Shown: positions 1-7,196 of the stretch, in pieces | Layout of the letters: every line of letters starts with the position of its first letter | Position numbering within the stretch: the first letter of the stretch is position 1 | NCBI GenBank assembly: GCA_008933835.1 | Contig: WBUG01000035.1 | Coordinates: 1-33,396, forward strand | Direction of reading: 5' to 3' | DNA from: Bacteroidota bacterium | GTDB taxonomy: Bacteria > Bacteroidota > Ignavibacteria > UBA10030 > UBA8401 | DNA: 33,396 bases | Notes under the pieces: model-generated | Database searches by the model: none | What the model was told of the DNA's origin: nothing | What the model saw: only the letters and a program-made list of their open reading frames with translations | Made by a program: the position numbers and the translations under genes

Positions 1-809
1 TAGTCCGATTGCGAATTCATTATATAGTACGTTGTATCTATCGGAAAGAAATTCTCATGACTCCAAAACACAGTTCCAGCATTACCTTTTCTCCCCACAA
101 TAATTCCTGGGCCTTCAACTAAAAAGTCTCTATGCCTTCCGATTTCTCCGCTCGATCCGTACACAGGGTATGGTCCGTCAGATCGGTTTTCTTCTTTGAG
201 TGATTTACCATACCTTAGTTCTATTACGTCTCTCAATTTCTTCCTCTCCCATCCCTCCGGCACTCCATTCACAATCTTCGTCTTTTCATATCCCGGAAAT
301 CGCAACCGCACAAACCATTCTTTGTAGAGTTCACGAGCGGATTCTTCGAGCAAGTCAATGCGTTTGCGATTGTTATCAATCAGATCGTCATAGACAGATA
401 ATAAGTCGGCAATTCTTTTTTGTGCTTTATTTCTCGGGATTAAAATCGAGATATTATCAAGGTTATTCCGATTTAGCGTTGGTACTGATGCTCCACTACT
501 AAACTGATTGAGGTTAAGTGTCTTCAACTTGTAATAGACGAACTTGGGGACGTTTCCCTTGAAGTCCTTTACCCATAACGAAGTATTATGAGGCCAGAAT
601 GGGCCCTCAGCATATTGAACGATTCCAAGAGTTCCCGATCTTCCAGTGATGACGCCCGGTCCTTCGACCTTATATACATTGTGATATCCAATTATCGTAT
701 TAGATCCAAAGACAGGCACGTCACCTTCAACTATATTATCAACAGGGAGATCGAATCCTCTCTGTAATGTAATGAAGTCTTTGAACTCGACTTTTTGCCA
801 GGAATTCAT
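1..809 (-). CDS. hsdS: Type I restriction-modification specificity subunit HsdS (3' end outside window)
   Basis: HsdS provides DNA target recognition for the HsdM2S methylase and the HsdR2M2S2 restriction complex. I translated the minus strand by hand: 269 codons stay open from the ATG at 809 to the window edge, so the stop is missing. The first target-recognition domain covers about residues 1-125 and starts MNSWQKVEFKDF. The conserved helical spacer follows (residues ~126-170, with KRIADLLSVYDDLIDNN and LYKEWFVRLRFPG). The second recognition domain begins at VPEGWERKKL (~183). The half-repeat organisation is typical of HsdS, which is normally 380-450 residues, so roughly two thirds is visible. 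The start overlaps the hsdM stop as ATGA (806-809), implying translational coupling. hsdR is not in the window and could lie past the left edge. The composition is AT-rich, unlike the rest of the window. Confidence 0.93.
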   Translation of the reverse strand, partial: MNSWQKVEFKDFITLQRGFDLPVDNIVEGDVPVFGSNTIIGYHNVYKVEGPGVITGRSGTLGIVQYAEGPFWPHNTSLWVKDFKGNVPKFVYYKLKTLNLNQFSSGASVPTLNRNNLDNISILIPRNKAQKRIADLLSVYDDLIDNNRKRIDLLEESARELYKEWFVRLRFPGYEKTKIVNGVPEGWERKKLRDVIELRYGKSLKEENRSDGPYPVYGSSGEIGRHRDFLVEGPGIIVGRKGNAGTVFWSHENFFPIDTTYYIMNSQSD

Positions 810-2938
810 ACTAATTCACCAATATTCTTTTGGATCACCTTTGCCAATATTTCTGCCTCCAAGTTCAATGCTGCAAGTTCTTCATGTATTTCATGCAAGC
901 GGACCTCGAAATCAAATTCATCGTCTTCTTCGTTTGGGGTGACACCGACGTATCGCCCAGGTGTAAGACTCCAATCATTCTTCTCAACTTCCTTTTGAGA
1001 TACAAGTTTCACAAGTCCTTCGACATCTACATACTTAGCATCCGGGAAACGCTCCTGCAGCCAGTGGATCTGTCGATAGAAATATGATACGAACTTGATC
1101 GGCTCAAGCGTCTCTGACAACAACGTCGTTTCACCAGAATCGGGTTTTGGTGGAGCAAAATCTTTCACCTGTTGAAACAATTCCTTTTTACCCCCGTTGT
1201 CATTCAACTCATCACTTCCATCAAACAGTTTGCGAATCTGAGTAACAGCCCGTCCTATCAGTTTGGCTATGTGTTCGATCTGTTTCTGCGTTGCTTTAAG
1301 ATCGTTGGCCAATTCATCGAATGATTCCCGTGTTTTCTTTTGCTGTGAATTGGTCTCAGGCAGCTTCTTGTCAATAGATCTATGGAATTGATCAAGTTTG
1401 TTCGAGATGCTTTTACTTTCGCGTTTGAAGTCCGATTTGGTGGCTAACAATTCGTCATACGTTTTCTGTAACTCCTCCAGCGTATCTTTATGTGTCCCTT
1501 TCGCCTCCTTGACCATCGACAATTGGTCGGCCAACTTTCCAGTCAGGGATGCGAGCTCTTCAGAGAACTTGGCAAGTAATTCCGGAATCACAACAATCGC
1601 GACATCCATTTTCTCAAAATAGCTTTTAACAAGTCCAAGGTATTTGTCCGTCTCTCCCCGATACAGCCATACGATTGCCGATAAGTTGCTAAGCTGCTCA
1701 GGTGAAAAGTCAAATATCTTTCGTGTCACCTTGCGATGGATATTCCTCGCATCGATCATCAGGATCTTATCTAGCTTCTCTTTCGGCTTTCCCTTGTCAT
1801 AAAACCATAGTTCGCAGGGCACGGAGCGTGTATAAAAGAAGTTGGATCGGATGGAGACCATGACGTCAACATGGCCTGTTTCCACAATCTTACGGCGAAC
1901 CGTTGCTTCATCATGCCCGGCACTCGACGCCTGTGATGACATGACAAAACCGGCTCGTCCAGTTTTATTCAGGTAGCTATAGAAATACGACATCCACAGA
2001 TAGTTACCATTCGAGACCGCCTTACTTTTATTCACACCGGGAAGACCAAATGGCAACCGGGGATCTTTCTTGATCTTTTCTGCATCGACCCCATCAACGT
2101 TGAAGGGGGGATTTGCCATGACAAAGTCGGCCTTGCCAAGCATCTCATATTCATCCTGGTAGAAGGTGTTGCCGTTCTTGATGGCTCCTTCCAATCCGTG
2201 GACCGCCAGATTCATCTTGGCTATCCGAATAGTCGTTTCGTTTTTTTCCTGTCCGTAGAAGGTTACCACTTTGGCGACATCCTTGTGAAGCTCTTCTACG
2301 AAATGACTGGTCTGCACGAACATTCCGCCTGAACCACAGGCAGGATCAAAGACCTTTCCGTGGTCCGGTTCAATGACATTCACGATCATCTGTACAATCG
2401 AAGGCGGGGTGAAGAATTCCCCGTTGTCATGGGCACCCTGCATCGAAAACTTCATCAGAAAATATTCATAGATCCTCCCGAAGACATCGCCCGATGCTTT
2501 CTTTAATTCATCGTCGTTGAAAATACCAACCAGTCTTTTCAGGAGATCGTCAGCAAGTGCTTCATAATTGCGGGGGAGTATGCCTTTCAGGCTGTCGTAG
2601 TCTTTTTCAATCAGATCGAGTGCCTCATTAAGCGCTTTGCCGAAGTTCTCGTCTCCCTTGAGATTTACCAGATATTCATATTGCGATTCAGGACGAAGAA
2701 ATATCGACCGGCGCTTTGTGTAATCATCTTTCGTCGCGGGACGTTTCTGACCACCGCGACTCGGCAAATCTTTTTCCACTTCCGGCGTCACAGCCACAAA
2801 CCTGGTGTACGCCTGACGAAGAAAGAGGATACCCAGGACTGGCAGGAAATATTCATTCGATCCCAGACCGGAATTGCTTCGCAGCTGATCCGCAGCTGAC
2901 CAGAGCCTTTTTTCGAGCTTTTCGATATTCTGCATCAT
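806..2938 (-). CDS. hsdM: Type I restriction-modification methyltransferase subunit HsdM
   Basis: 710-residue N6-adenine DNA methyltransferase of a type I system, acting with HsdS. The N-terminal HsdM helical domain spans about residues 6-150. The SAM-binding motif I is DPACGSGG (198-205) and the catalytic motif IV is NPPF (276-279, context ADFVMANPPFN). The GEFFTPPSIV stretch (~173-182) is also typical. A long, highly charged, probably coiled-coil segment (~460-600) precedes the C-terminus, making it longer than the usual ~500-residue HsdM. The start is an ATGATG pair; the first ATG overlaps the upstream abiEii stop by four bases and has AAAGGA about ten bases upstream. The 3' end overlaps hsdS by four bases. 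All motifs needed for catalysis appear intact, so the methylase is probably active; the full system cannot be judged without hsdR. Confidence 0.96.
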   Translation of the reverse strand: MMQNIEKLEKRLWSAADQLRSNSGLGSNEYFLPVLGILFLRQAYTRFVAVTPEVEKDLPSRGGQKRPATKDDYTKRRSIFLRPESQYEYLVNLKGDENFGKALNEALDLIEKDYDSLKGILPRNYEALADDLLKRLVGIFNDDELKKASGDVFGRIYEYFLMKFSMQGAHDNGEFFTPPSIVQMIVNVIEPDHGKVFDPACGSGGMFVQTSHFVEELHKDVAKVVTFYGQEKNETTIRIAKMNLAVHGLEGAIKNGNTFYQDEYEMLGKADFVMANPPFNVDGVDAEKIKKDPRLPFGLPGVNKSKAVSNGNYLWMSYFYSYLNKTGRAGFVMSSQASSAGHDEATVRRKIVETGHVDVMVSIRSNFFYTRSVPCELWFYDKGKPKEKLDKILMIDARNIHRKVTRKIFDFSPEQLSNLSAIVWLYRGETDKYLGLVKSYFEKMDVAIVVIPELLAKFSEELASLTGKLADQLSMVKEAKGTHKDTLEELQKTYDELLATKSDFKRESKSISNKLDQFHRSIDKKLPETNSQQKKTRESFDELANDLKATQKQIEHIAKLIGRAVTQIRKLFDGSDELNDNGGKKELFQQVKDFAPPKPDSGETTLLSETLEPIKFVSYFYRQIHWLQERFPDAKYVDVEGLVKLVSQKEVEKNDWSLTPGRYVGVTPNEEDDEFDFEVRLHEIHEELAALNLEAEILAKVIQKNIGELV

Positions 2939-3819
2939 TGTGAAATAGTGTCCTTTCGTCCTTTTTCTTCCATCAATCCCTTGTTGAACTGCACAAGCAG
3001 TTGAAATGTCCTATCGGCTGAATAGTCATCTCTGAAACCGCCGCTCATCATGTCGGACAGCAGATTGAGAGGGGATCCTTCTGCCAGTTCTTCTGCAAGT
3101 ATCCCGGCGATGATTGTTCTCGTTTCTTCCGTGCATAGTAACCGAGCGTCGCGTCCTAGGAGACGGGCACTTTCCTGGTCGGAATCCAAACCCTCGGTAA
3201 GCAGATCCTCATCGCTCGTGAAGAGGCGAGCGTCATTGCCGGCACGTATATATGTCTTCAAGAGATACGAGACATCGATTGCGTCTTTTGGTCTGTTTGG
3301 ATAATCATCCTTCCAAGCTTGAAGCTTCATTATCGCCAATGCTGGAGGAGTGCTCACCTTTACAACCACGTCCGGATCAGAAGATATCTTCACATCAATA
3401 GCGCACTGAAGTGCTTCCTCAAATCCAATTGTTTTCATCACCGAAGCAAAATCAGGAGGCCAGGCAATAGATCCGGTCGGATGCTCTATCGGACCGAATG
3501 GAACGATATCAATGATCGTACCGGCATGATATATTCGGTGAGCCTTTCGTCTGTCCCGCTGATAAGACTTTGCCTCAATCAGTTTACCGATGATTGACCA
3601 GAATTCGCTCCATGAGTTTACGCGGATGGCCACATCAATATCCATGGTTGCGCGGGTCGTTGGAACACCGTAGAGATGTTGAAAAAATATATCCCGTGCT
3701 GTAGCACCAACCACAAAAAATGGAATGCCCAATGAAGTCGCAACCTCTGCGACATCAATCAGAACCCCGACGATGCTGGGATCGAGCTTATTGGAAATGT
3801 CTTTTGAGATATTCATCAT
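2935..3819 (-). CDS. abiEii: AbiEii/AbiGii-family nucleotidyltransferase (putative type IV toxin)
   Basis: 294-residue protein of the AbiEii/MenA nucleotidyltransferase superfamily. Known AbiEii proteins are growth-arresting toxins of bi-component abortive-infection systems. The sequence shows a GATARD element (38-43), a DID metal-binding motif (60-62, context TRATMDIDVAI), a further acidic strand IDIVPFG (103-109) and the later Lys/Asp block LAIMKLQAWKDD...KDAID (~161-182), which together make up the expected active-site pattern. The 5' end overlaps abiEi by 32 bases (29 if the second of the two leading ATGs is used) and the 3' end overlaps hsdM by four (ATGA), so it sits inside one coupled operon. 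The toxin role is inferred from the family and from the adjacent AbiEi-like gene. A non-toxin nucleotidyltransferase role is possible. Confidence 0.82.
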   Translation of the reverse strand: MMNISKDISNKLDPSIVGVLIDVAEVATSLGIPFFVVGATARDIFFQHLYGVPTTRATMDIDVAIRVNSWSEFWSIIGKLIEAKSYQRDRRKAHRIYHAGTIIDIVPFGPIEHPTGSIAWPPDFASVMKTIGFEEALQCAIDVKISSDPDVVVKVSTPPALAIMKLQAWKDDYPNRPKDAIDVSYLLKTYIRAGNDARLFTSDEDLLTEGLDSDQESARLLGRDARLLCTEETRTIIAGILAEELAEGSPLNLLSDMMSGGFRDDYSADRTFQLLVQFNKGLMEEKGRKDTISQ

Positions 3820-4813
3820 GTATCATTGTTGCCGCTTCAATCGTGCGAGGATCACCAACGGCAATAAGGTCCGCATACACAAGTAATGGTGGAACAACAT
3901 TTCTATTATCAGGATAATCGAATTGCCAAAACTTCTCTCGTAATTCGATCGGTCCCTTCTCATCCTTTCGCAACTTCAATGCGATGACGAGTTCATCAAC
4001 CGGTTTGCGCGTGTAGAGCGTAATGACCTCGGGCTTTAAATATTGAATCAGTTTATACGCAGCTACTTCGCCGCCCCACAATGCCTTTATCGGATCAATC
4101 TGAATATCCCGCCAAAACTGTTCGCGAGGTGCGGCATATCGTCCAATGAATCGTTTTCGACGTAACTTCGTTGTATAAGCATCGGTCCACTTCTCGGCAA
4201 GTTCCTTTTTCTTCATCAAAGTTCTTCCTCTGCCTGCGAGCTCGACGAGGTGCTGCTGTTCAGTTAAGTCTTTCATGACTCCGGCAACCGTGCCAAGCGC
4301 GACGCCGGCCGCAGTTGCGATATCCCGATATGTTGCGTTCACAAGATTTGGCTCACACAGAAGTGCAAAGATAATACGAATGCCACCAACGCCGAACAGT
4401 CCTTCGATGGTAGGTTCTGCATGACGCTCAGCAGCTTTGTTGCCGTAGACATAGACAAGGACCGGCGGTCTATTGAGGAATGCATTTCCTGCGGTGTCTA
4501 TAAACTGGATGTGAAGCTCCTTCATCTTCTTTGCCAGGTATGGAGGAGCGTATCTGGTTACGAGGATGTAGTTTTCGGGATTTGTGCGGACATGCTGGGC
4601 CAATCTTCCGAGGATTACTTCGTTGATCGTCGCTTTGACTTCGACGTTCAAATCATCAGTGTTGAAGTTTCCCGTCAGGCGTATCCGCCCATCAAGGTGC
4701 ATTTCGAGCGGAAGATGGTTATCCTGAAAATATTCCAGATGAATCCCAGTCGTTTGCTGAAATGCGTTGAGCGCCTGCTGAAGGATTTCCGTTTCAGTGT
4801 TTTGTCGTGTCAT
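3788..4813 (-). CDS. abiEi: AbiEi-family antitoxin/transcriptional regulator, COG4861-like
   Basis: 341-residue protein. The central part (~141-200, GIRIIFALL...YRDIATAAGVALGTVAGVMKDL) is a clear winged helix-turn-helix. The N-terminal ~130 residues contain LNVEVKA (55-61) followed by YILVTRYAPPYLAKKMKELHIQFIDTAGNAFL in two-strand style, which recalls a PD-(D/E)XK-like core; that fold reading is a guess. The C-terminal block PPLLVYADLIAVGDPRTIEAA is the region I associate with this AbiEi-like family. AbiEi antitoxins repress their own operon through inverted repeats in the promoter, and such repeats are present just upstream (4824-4874 and 4917-4935). It is the first gene of the operon abiEi-abiEii-hsdM-hsdS. 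It could alternatively act as regulator of the whole restriction-modification operon. Confidence 0.8.
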   Translation of the reverse strand: MTRQNTETEILQQALNAFQQTTGIHLEYFQDNHLPLEMHLDGRIRLTGNFNTDDLNVEVKATINEVILGRLAQHVRTNPENYILVTRYAPPYLAKKMKELHIQFIDTAGNAFLNRPPVLVYVYGNKAAERHAEPTIEGLFGVGGIRIIFALLCEPNLVNATYRDIATAAGVALGTVAGVMKDLTEQQHLVELAGRGRTLMKKKELAEKWTDAYTTKLRRKRFIGRYAAPREQFWRDIQIDPIKALWGGEVAAYKLIQYLKPEVITLYTRKPVDELVIALKLRKDEKGPIELREKFWQFDYPDNRNVVPPLLVYADLIAVGDPRTIEAATMIHDEYLKRHFQ

Positions 4814-4823
4814 TTCAAGTATC

Positions 4824-4874
4824 GTTCATATAGTAAATTGGTTCAACAATAGTGAACATAATGAAAATATGAAC
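4824..4874. promoter_or_regulatory. Nested palindromic operator in the abiEi leader
   Basis: Two inverted repeats share one centre at 4849. The outer arms are GTTCATAT (4824-4831) and ATATGAAC (4867-4874), a perfect 8-base match. The inner arms are GTTCA (4841-4845) and TGAAC (4853-4857). The element covers the -10 and the spacer of the operon promoter, which is where a repressor would bind. AbiEi autorepression through inverted repeats is established for other AbiE systems; that AbiEi binds here is inferred. Confidence 0.6.
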
Positions 4875-4883
4875 ACATGTCAA
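4855..4883 (-). promoter_or_regulatory. Promoter of the abiEi-abiEii-hsdM-hsdS operon
   Basis: On the minus strand TTGACA (4883-4878) is followed after exactly 17 bases by TATGTT (4860-4855), a near-consensus housekeeping promoter 42 bases from the abiEi ATG. The -10 element overlaps an inverted-repeat arm. No competing promoter is seen within the operon. Confidence 0.7.
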
Positions 4884-4916
4884 ACTATTTCATTAAAGAC
4901 ATTCACATTGTACGCG

Positions 4917-4935
4917 TGTTCATAATATGTGAACA
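4917..4935. promoter_or_regulatory. Second inverted repeat upstream of the abiEi promoter
   Basis: TGTTCA (4917-4922), seven bases, TGAACA (4930-4935). The spacing equals that of the inner repeat at 4841-4857. A further half-site TATGAACA lies at 4944-4951. Probably a second operator for the same regulator. Confidence 0.5.
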
Positions 4936-4966
4936 AGAAATAATATGAACATATCGTAAAATATCT

Positions 4967-4995
4967 AAAAAAAGCGCCATTTCTGGCGCCCTTTT
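4967..4995 (-). terminator. Intrinsic terminator, possibly bidirectional, downstream of ftcD
   Basis: GCGCCA (4974-4979) pairs with TGGCGC (4984-4989) around a TTTC loop. On the minus strand the stem is followed by seven T (complement of the A run 4967-4973), so it should end the ftcD transcript before the defence operon. On the plus strand CTTTT (4991-4995) follows, so it may work both ways. Confidence 0.75.
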
Positions 4996-5134
4996 GTGAG
5001 CGGGAATCCCAAATACCAAAGTGCATAATCAGCAGATTAACGAATGAAGAAATGTGTAGGAAGATGCCACGCATTGCCGGATACAAAGGTTTTACTGAAT
5101 GCAGACGGCATCAGTACCGATATGGTAACGCGCT

Positions 5135-6820
5135 CTATTGGATTTTCCCGTTCACGATCTCGAGGATCTCTTTTTCGAGCGCCATGGTCTTGCGCTCGAG
5201 CTCTGCGCCCTTTTCAAGTTTCTCTTTGACGAAACCAGGGTCCTTCAAACCGGCCGCGTTGATCTTCACGTTCAGGAACGCCCCCATCACGGCGGACCGT
5301 GCGCACAGTGCGCCGACCCCCGCGTCACTGACCGAATTCGGGTTCCCGTTCTCCGCCATGGCCTTGATCAGGTCCATCGATGCGTAGGATGCCTCCATCA
5401 CCTGAAAGGGGATCTCGATCGCATACTTCGTCGCCGCCTGAATCGCCTCGGTCCGCATCTTCTTCTCCGCCTCGGTCGATTTCGGCAACTTGAACGAATC
5501 CATGATGCCGTTGAAGGCGTTGGTGTCCTCATCGACCAGGAACAACAATCTGTCCTTGAGCGCCTGACCTTTCTCGGCCCAGCCGGAGAACTCCTCCCAC
5601 CGCTCGTCCCAGCCGGGTTTGTGGGACGATAAGTTCGCCACCATCGTTCCCAGTGACGCTCCCAGCGCGCCGATGTACGCGGCGATCGACCCGCCTCCCG
5701 GCGCGGGAGATTCCGACGCAGTTTCGTCGGCGAACCCTCGGCAGGTGCGATCGACCAATTTCTTCTTCGATCGGTCCTCCAGAAGATATTCGATGATCTT
5801 CTCCTTCGGGTCGAACGGTTTGAGGTCGTCGAGACCGAGAGACTTGACCGCGATCTTGATGAGTTCCTCCTCCGAGACGCCGACCGAACGTTGCTGCTTC
5901 CTCAGAAAATATTTCCCCGCGTCGAGCATCGCCTTCAGTGGAATCAATCCCACCAGTTCGGAACCGGTCACCCGCAAACCCCGCTCCATCGCTTTTTTCG
6001 AAGCCTCTTCGAACGCGACGTGCACGGGGGTGACGGTGATGTTGGTCAGATTGATGGAGATCTGGGCGATGCCGTACTCCTCGATGAACCAACCGATCGC
6101 TTTCACCGCTTTCAATGTTCCGGGGATGTAGATATCCTCTCCCTTTTCATCCTTCAGGATCTTCCCGGTGATCTGGTTCCCATCGCGTTTCGGACGTCCC
6201 TTCTCCCGGATATCGAACGCGACCGCATTGGCCCGCCGTACGGAGGTCGTGTTCAGATTCACATTGTACGCGACGAGAAAATCCCGCGCACCGACGGCGG
6301 TCGCCCCCGCGGTCGCATTGAACGCCGCCGGGCCGAAATCGGGTCTCCATTTCGGGTCGGACAATTTCTTCTGAAGACCTTCATACTCTCCCGCCCGGCA
6401 GTTCGCGAGATTCCTCCGCTCTTCGGCAAATGCCGCATACTCGTAGCAGTACACAGGAATGGACAGTTCTTTCCCGATCCGTTCGGCCAGGCGGCGCGCA
6501 TAGACGACGGTCTCTTCCATGGTGATACCGGAGATCGGGATGAGCGGGCAGACGTCGGTCGCCCCCATGCGCGGATGTTCGCCGGTATGGTCCCTCATGT
6601 CGATGATCTCGGAGGCCTTCTTGACCGCCAGGAACGCCGCTTCGATGACCGCCTCCGGTTCACCGACGAACGTCACCACCGTTCTGTTGGTCGCCTTGCC
6701 CGGGTCCACGTCGAGCAACCGCACCCCTTCCACCTGTTCGATCTGAGCGGTGATCTGCCGGATGACGGCCATGTTCCGGCCTTCGCTGAAGTTCGGGACG
6801 CATTCGATGAGCTTTTTCAT
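5135..6820 (-). CDS. ftcD: Bifunctional glutamate formimidoyltransferase / formiminotetrahydrofolate cyclodeaminase
   Basis: 561-residue fusion enzyme of histidine degradation. It transfers the formimino group from formiminoglutamate to tetrahydrofolate and then releases ammonia to give 5,10-methenyl-THF. The N-terminal transferase domain starts MKKLIECVPNFSEGRN and contains GEHPRMGATDVCP; its histidine is residue 82 from the chosen start, the same number as the catalytic His82 of mammalian FTCD, which favours this ATG over one four codons upstream (6832). The C-terminal cyclodeaminase domain begins around residue 350 (SESPAPGGGSIAAYIGALGA) and is complete. No hut genes lie beside it in this window, so it is a detached gene. 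The promoter was not identified; a hairpin terminator follows at 4967-4995. Confidence 0.95.
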   Translation of the reverse strand: MKKLIECVPNFSEGRNMAVIRQITAQIEQVEGVRLLDVDPGKATNRTVVTFVGEPEAVIEAAFLAVKKASEIIDMRDHTGEHPRMGATDVCPLIPISGITMEETVVYARRLAERIGKELSIPVYCYEYAAFAEERRNLANCRAGEYEGLQKKLSDPKWRPDFGPAAFNATAGATAVGARDFLVAYNVNLNTTSVRRANAVAFDIREKGRPKRDGNQITGKILKDEKGEDIYIPGTLKAVKAIGWFIEEYGIAQISINLTNITVTPVHVAFEEASKKAMERGLRVTGSELVGLIPLKAMLDAGKYFLRKQQRSVGVSEEELIKIAVKSLGLDDLKPFDPKEKIIEYLLEDRSKKKLVDRTCRGFADETASESPAPGGGSIAAYIGALGASLGTMVANLSSHKPGWDERWEEFSGWAEKGQALKDRLLFLVDEDTNAFNGIMDSFKLPKSTEAEKKMRTEAIQAATKYAIEIPFQVMEASYASMDLIKAMAENGNPNSVSDAGVGALCARSAVMGAFLNVKINAAGLKDPGFVKEKLEKGAELERKTMALEKEILEIVNGKIQ

Positions 6821-7196
6821 AGTGGACCGCATTGGATAGATGATGTCTTCCCGTCACGACCAGTGGTGCAGTGAATTGATCGTCCAAGAATAATGAAATA
6901 ATCGAAAAGAAGGAATAGAGCTGCTGTTCAAATGCGTATTTGGATCATATGAGCAGAGCCCCTCAGGAGTTGCGGACCATTTCTCCCTTCAACGGATGCC
7001 ATGCACTGATGAAAAGAACTTGCTGTTGACATTGCGTTCATTAAACCGGAACTTGCAGGAACAGTTGAGTGACCCGCAGCGAACTGCGGGGACTCCGTAT
7101 TCCGGAAATCTCCTCCTGAAGCCCCCGCGGTGAACGCCGTCGGGGGCTTCGTCGTGTACGAAGACCCTTGACCGGCGTACGAAAGGAGCTTCTGCC
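6821..7196. other. Intergenic region between divergent ftcD and propeller gene
   Basis: About 376 bases with no convincing coding sequence. The part near 6880-6960 is AT-rich and probably holds the ftcD promoter, but no convincing -35/-10 pair was found. TTGACA occurs at 7026-7031 on the plus strand without a good -10 at the right distance. The main structure is the hairpin at 7118-7150. Confidence 0.5.
7118..7150 (+). promoter_or_regulatory. Strong GC hairpin in the 5' region of the propeller gene
   Basis: GAAGCCCCCG (7118-7127) pairs perfectly with CGGGGGCTTC (7141-7150). Inside, CGG (7128-7130) can pair with CCG (7137-7139) over a six-base loop. It lies 46 bases before the ATG at 7197. 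No T run follows on either strand, so it is not a standard intrinsic terminator; it may be a leader structure or a processing element. Confidence 0.5.

Noticed and set aside
200-502. Plus-strand 100-codon frame at the left edge
   Set aside because: It lies opposite the HsdS coding sequence, which is well supported by motifs on the minus strand.
4880-5086. Small minus-strand frame (68 codons) in the leader of the defence operon
   Set aside because: It spans the hairpin terminator and the operator repeats and has no ribosome binding site or family similarity.
7026-7031. TTGACA as -35 of the propeller gene
   Set aside because: No acceptable -10 at 16-19 bases downstream.
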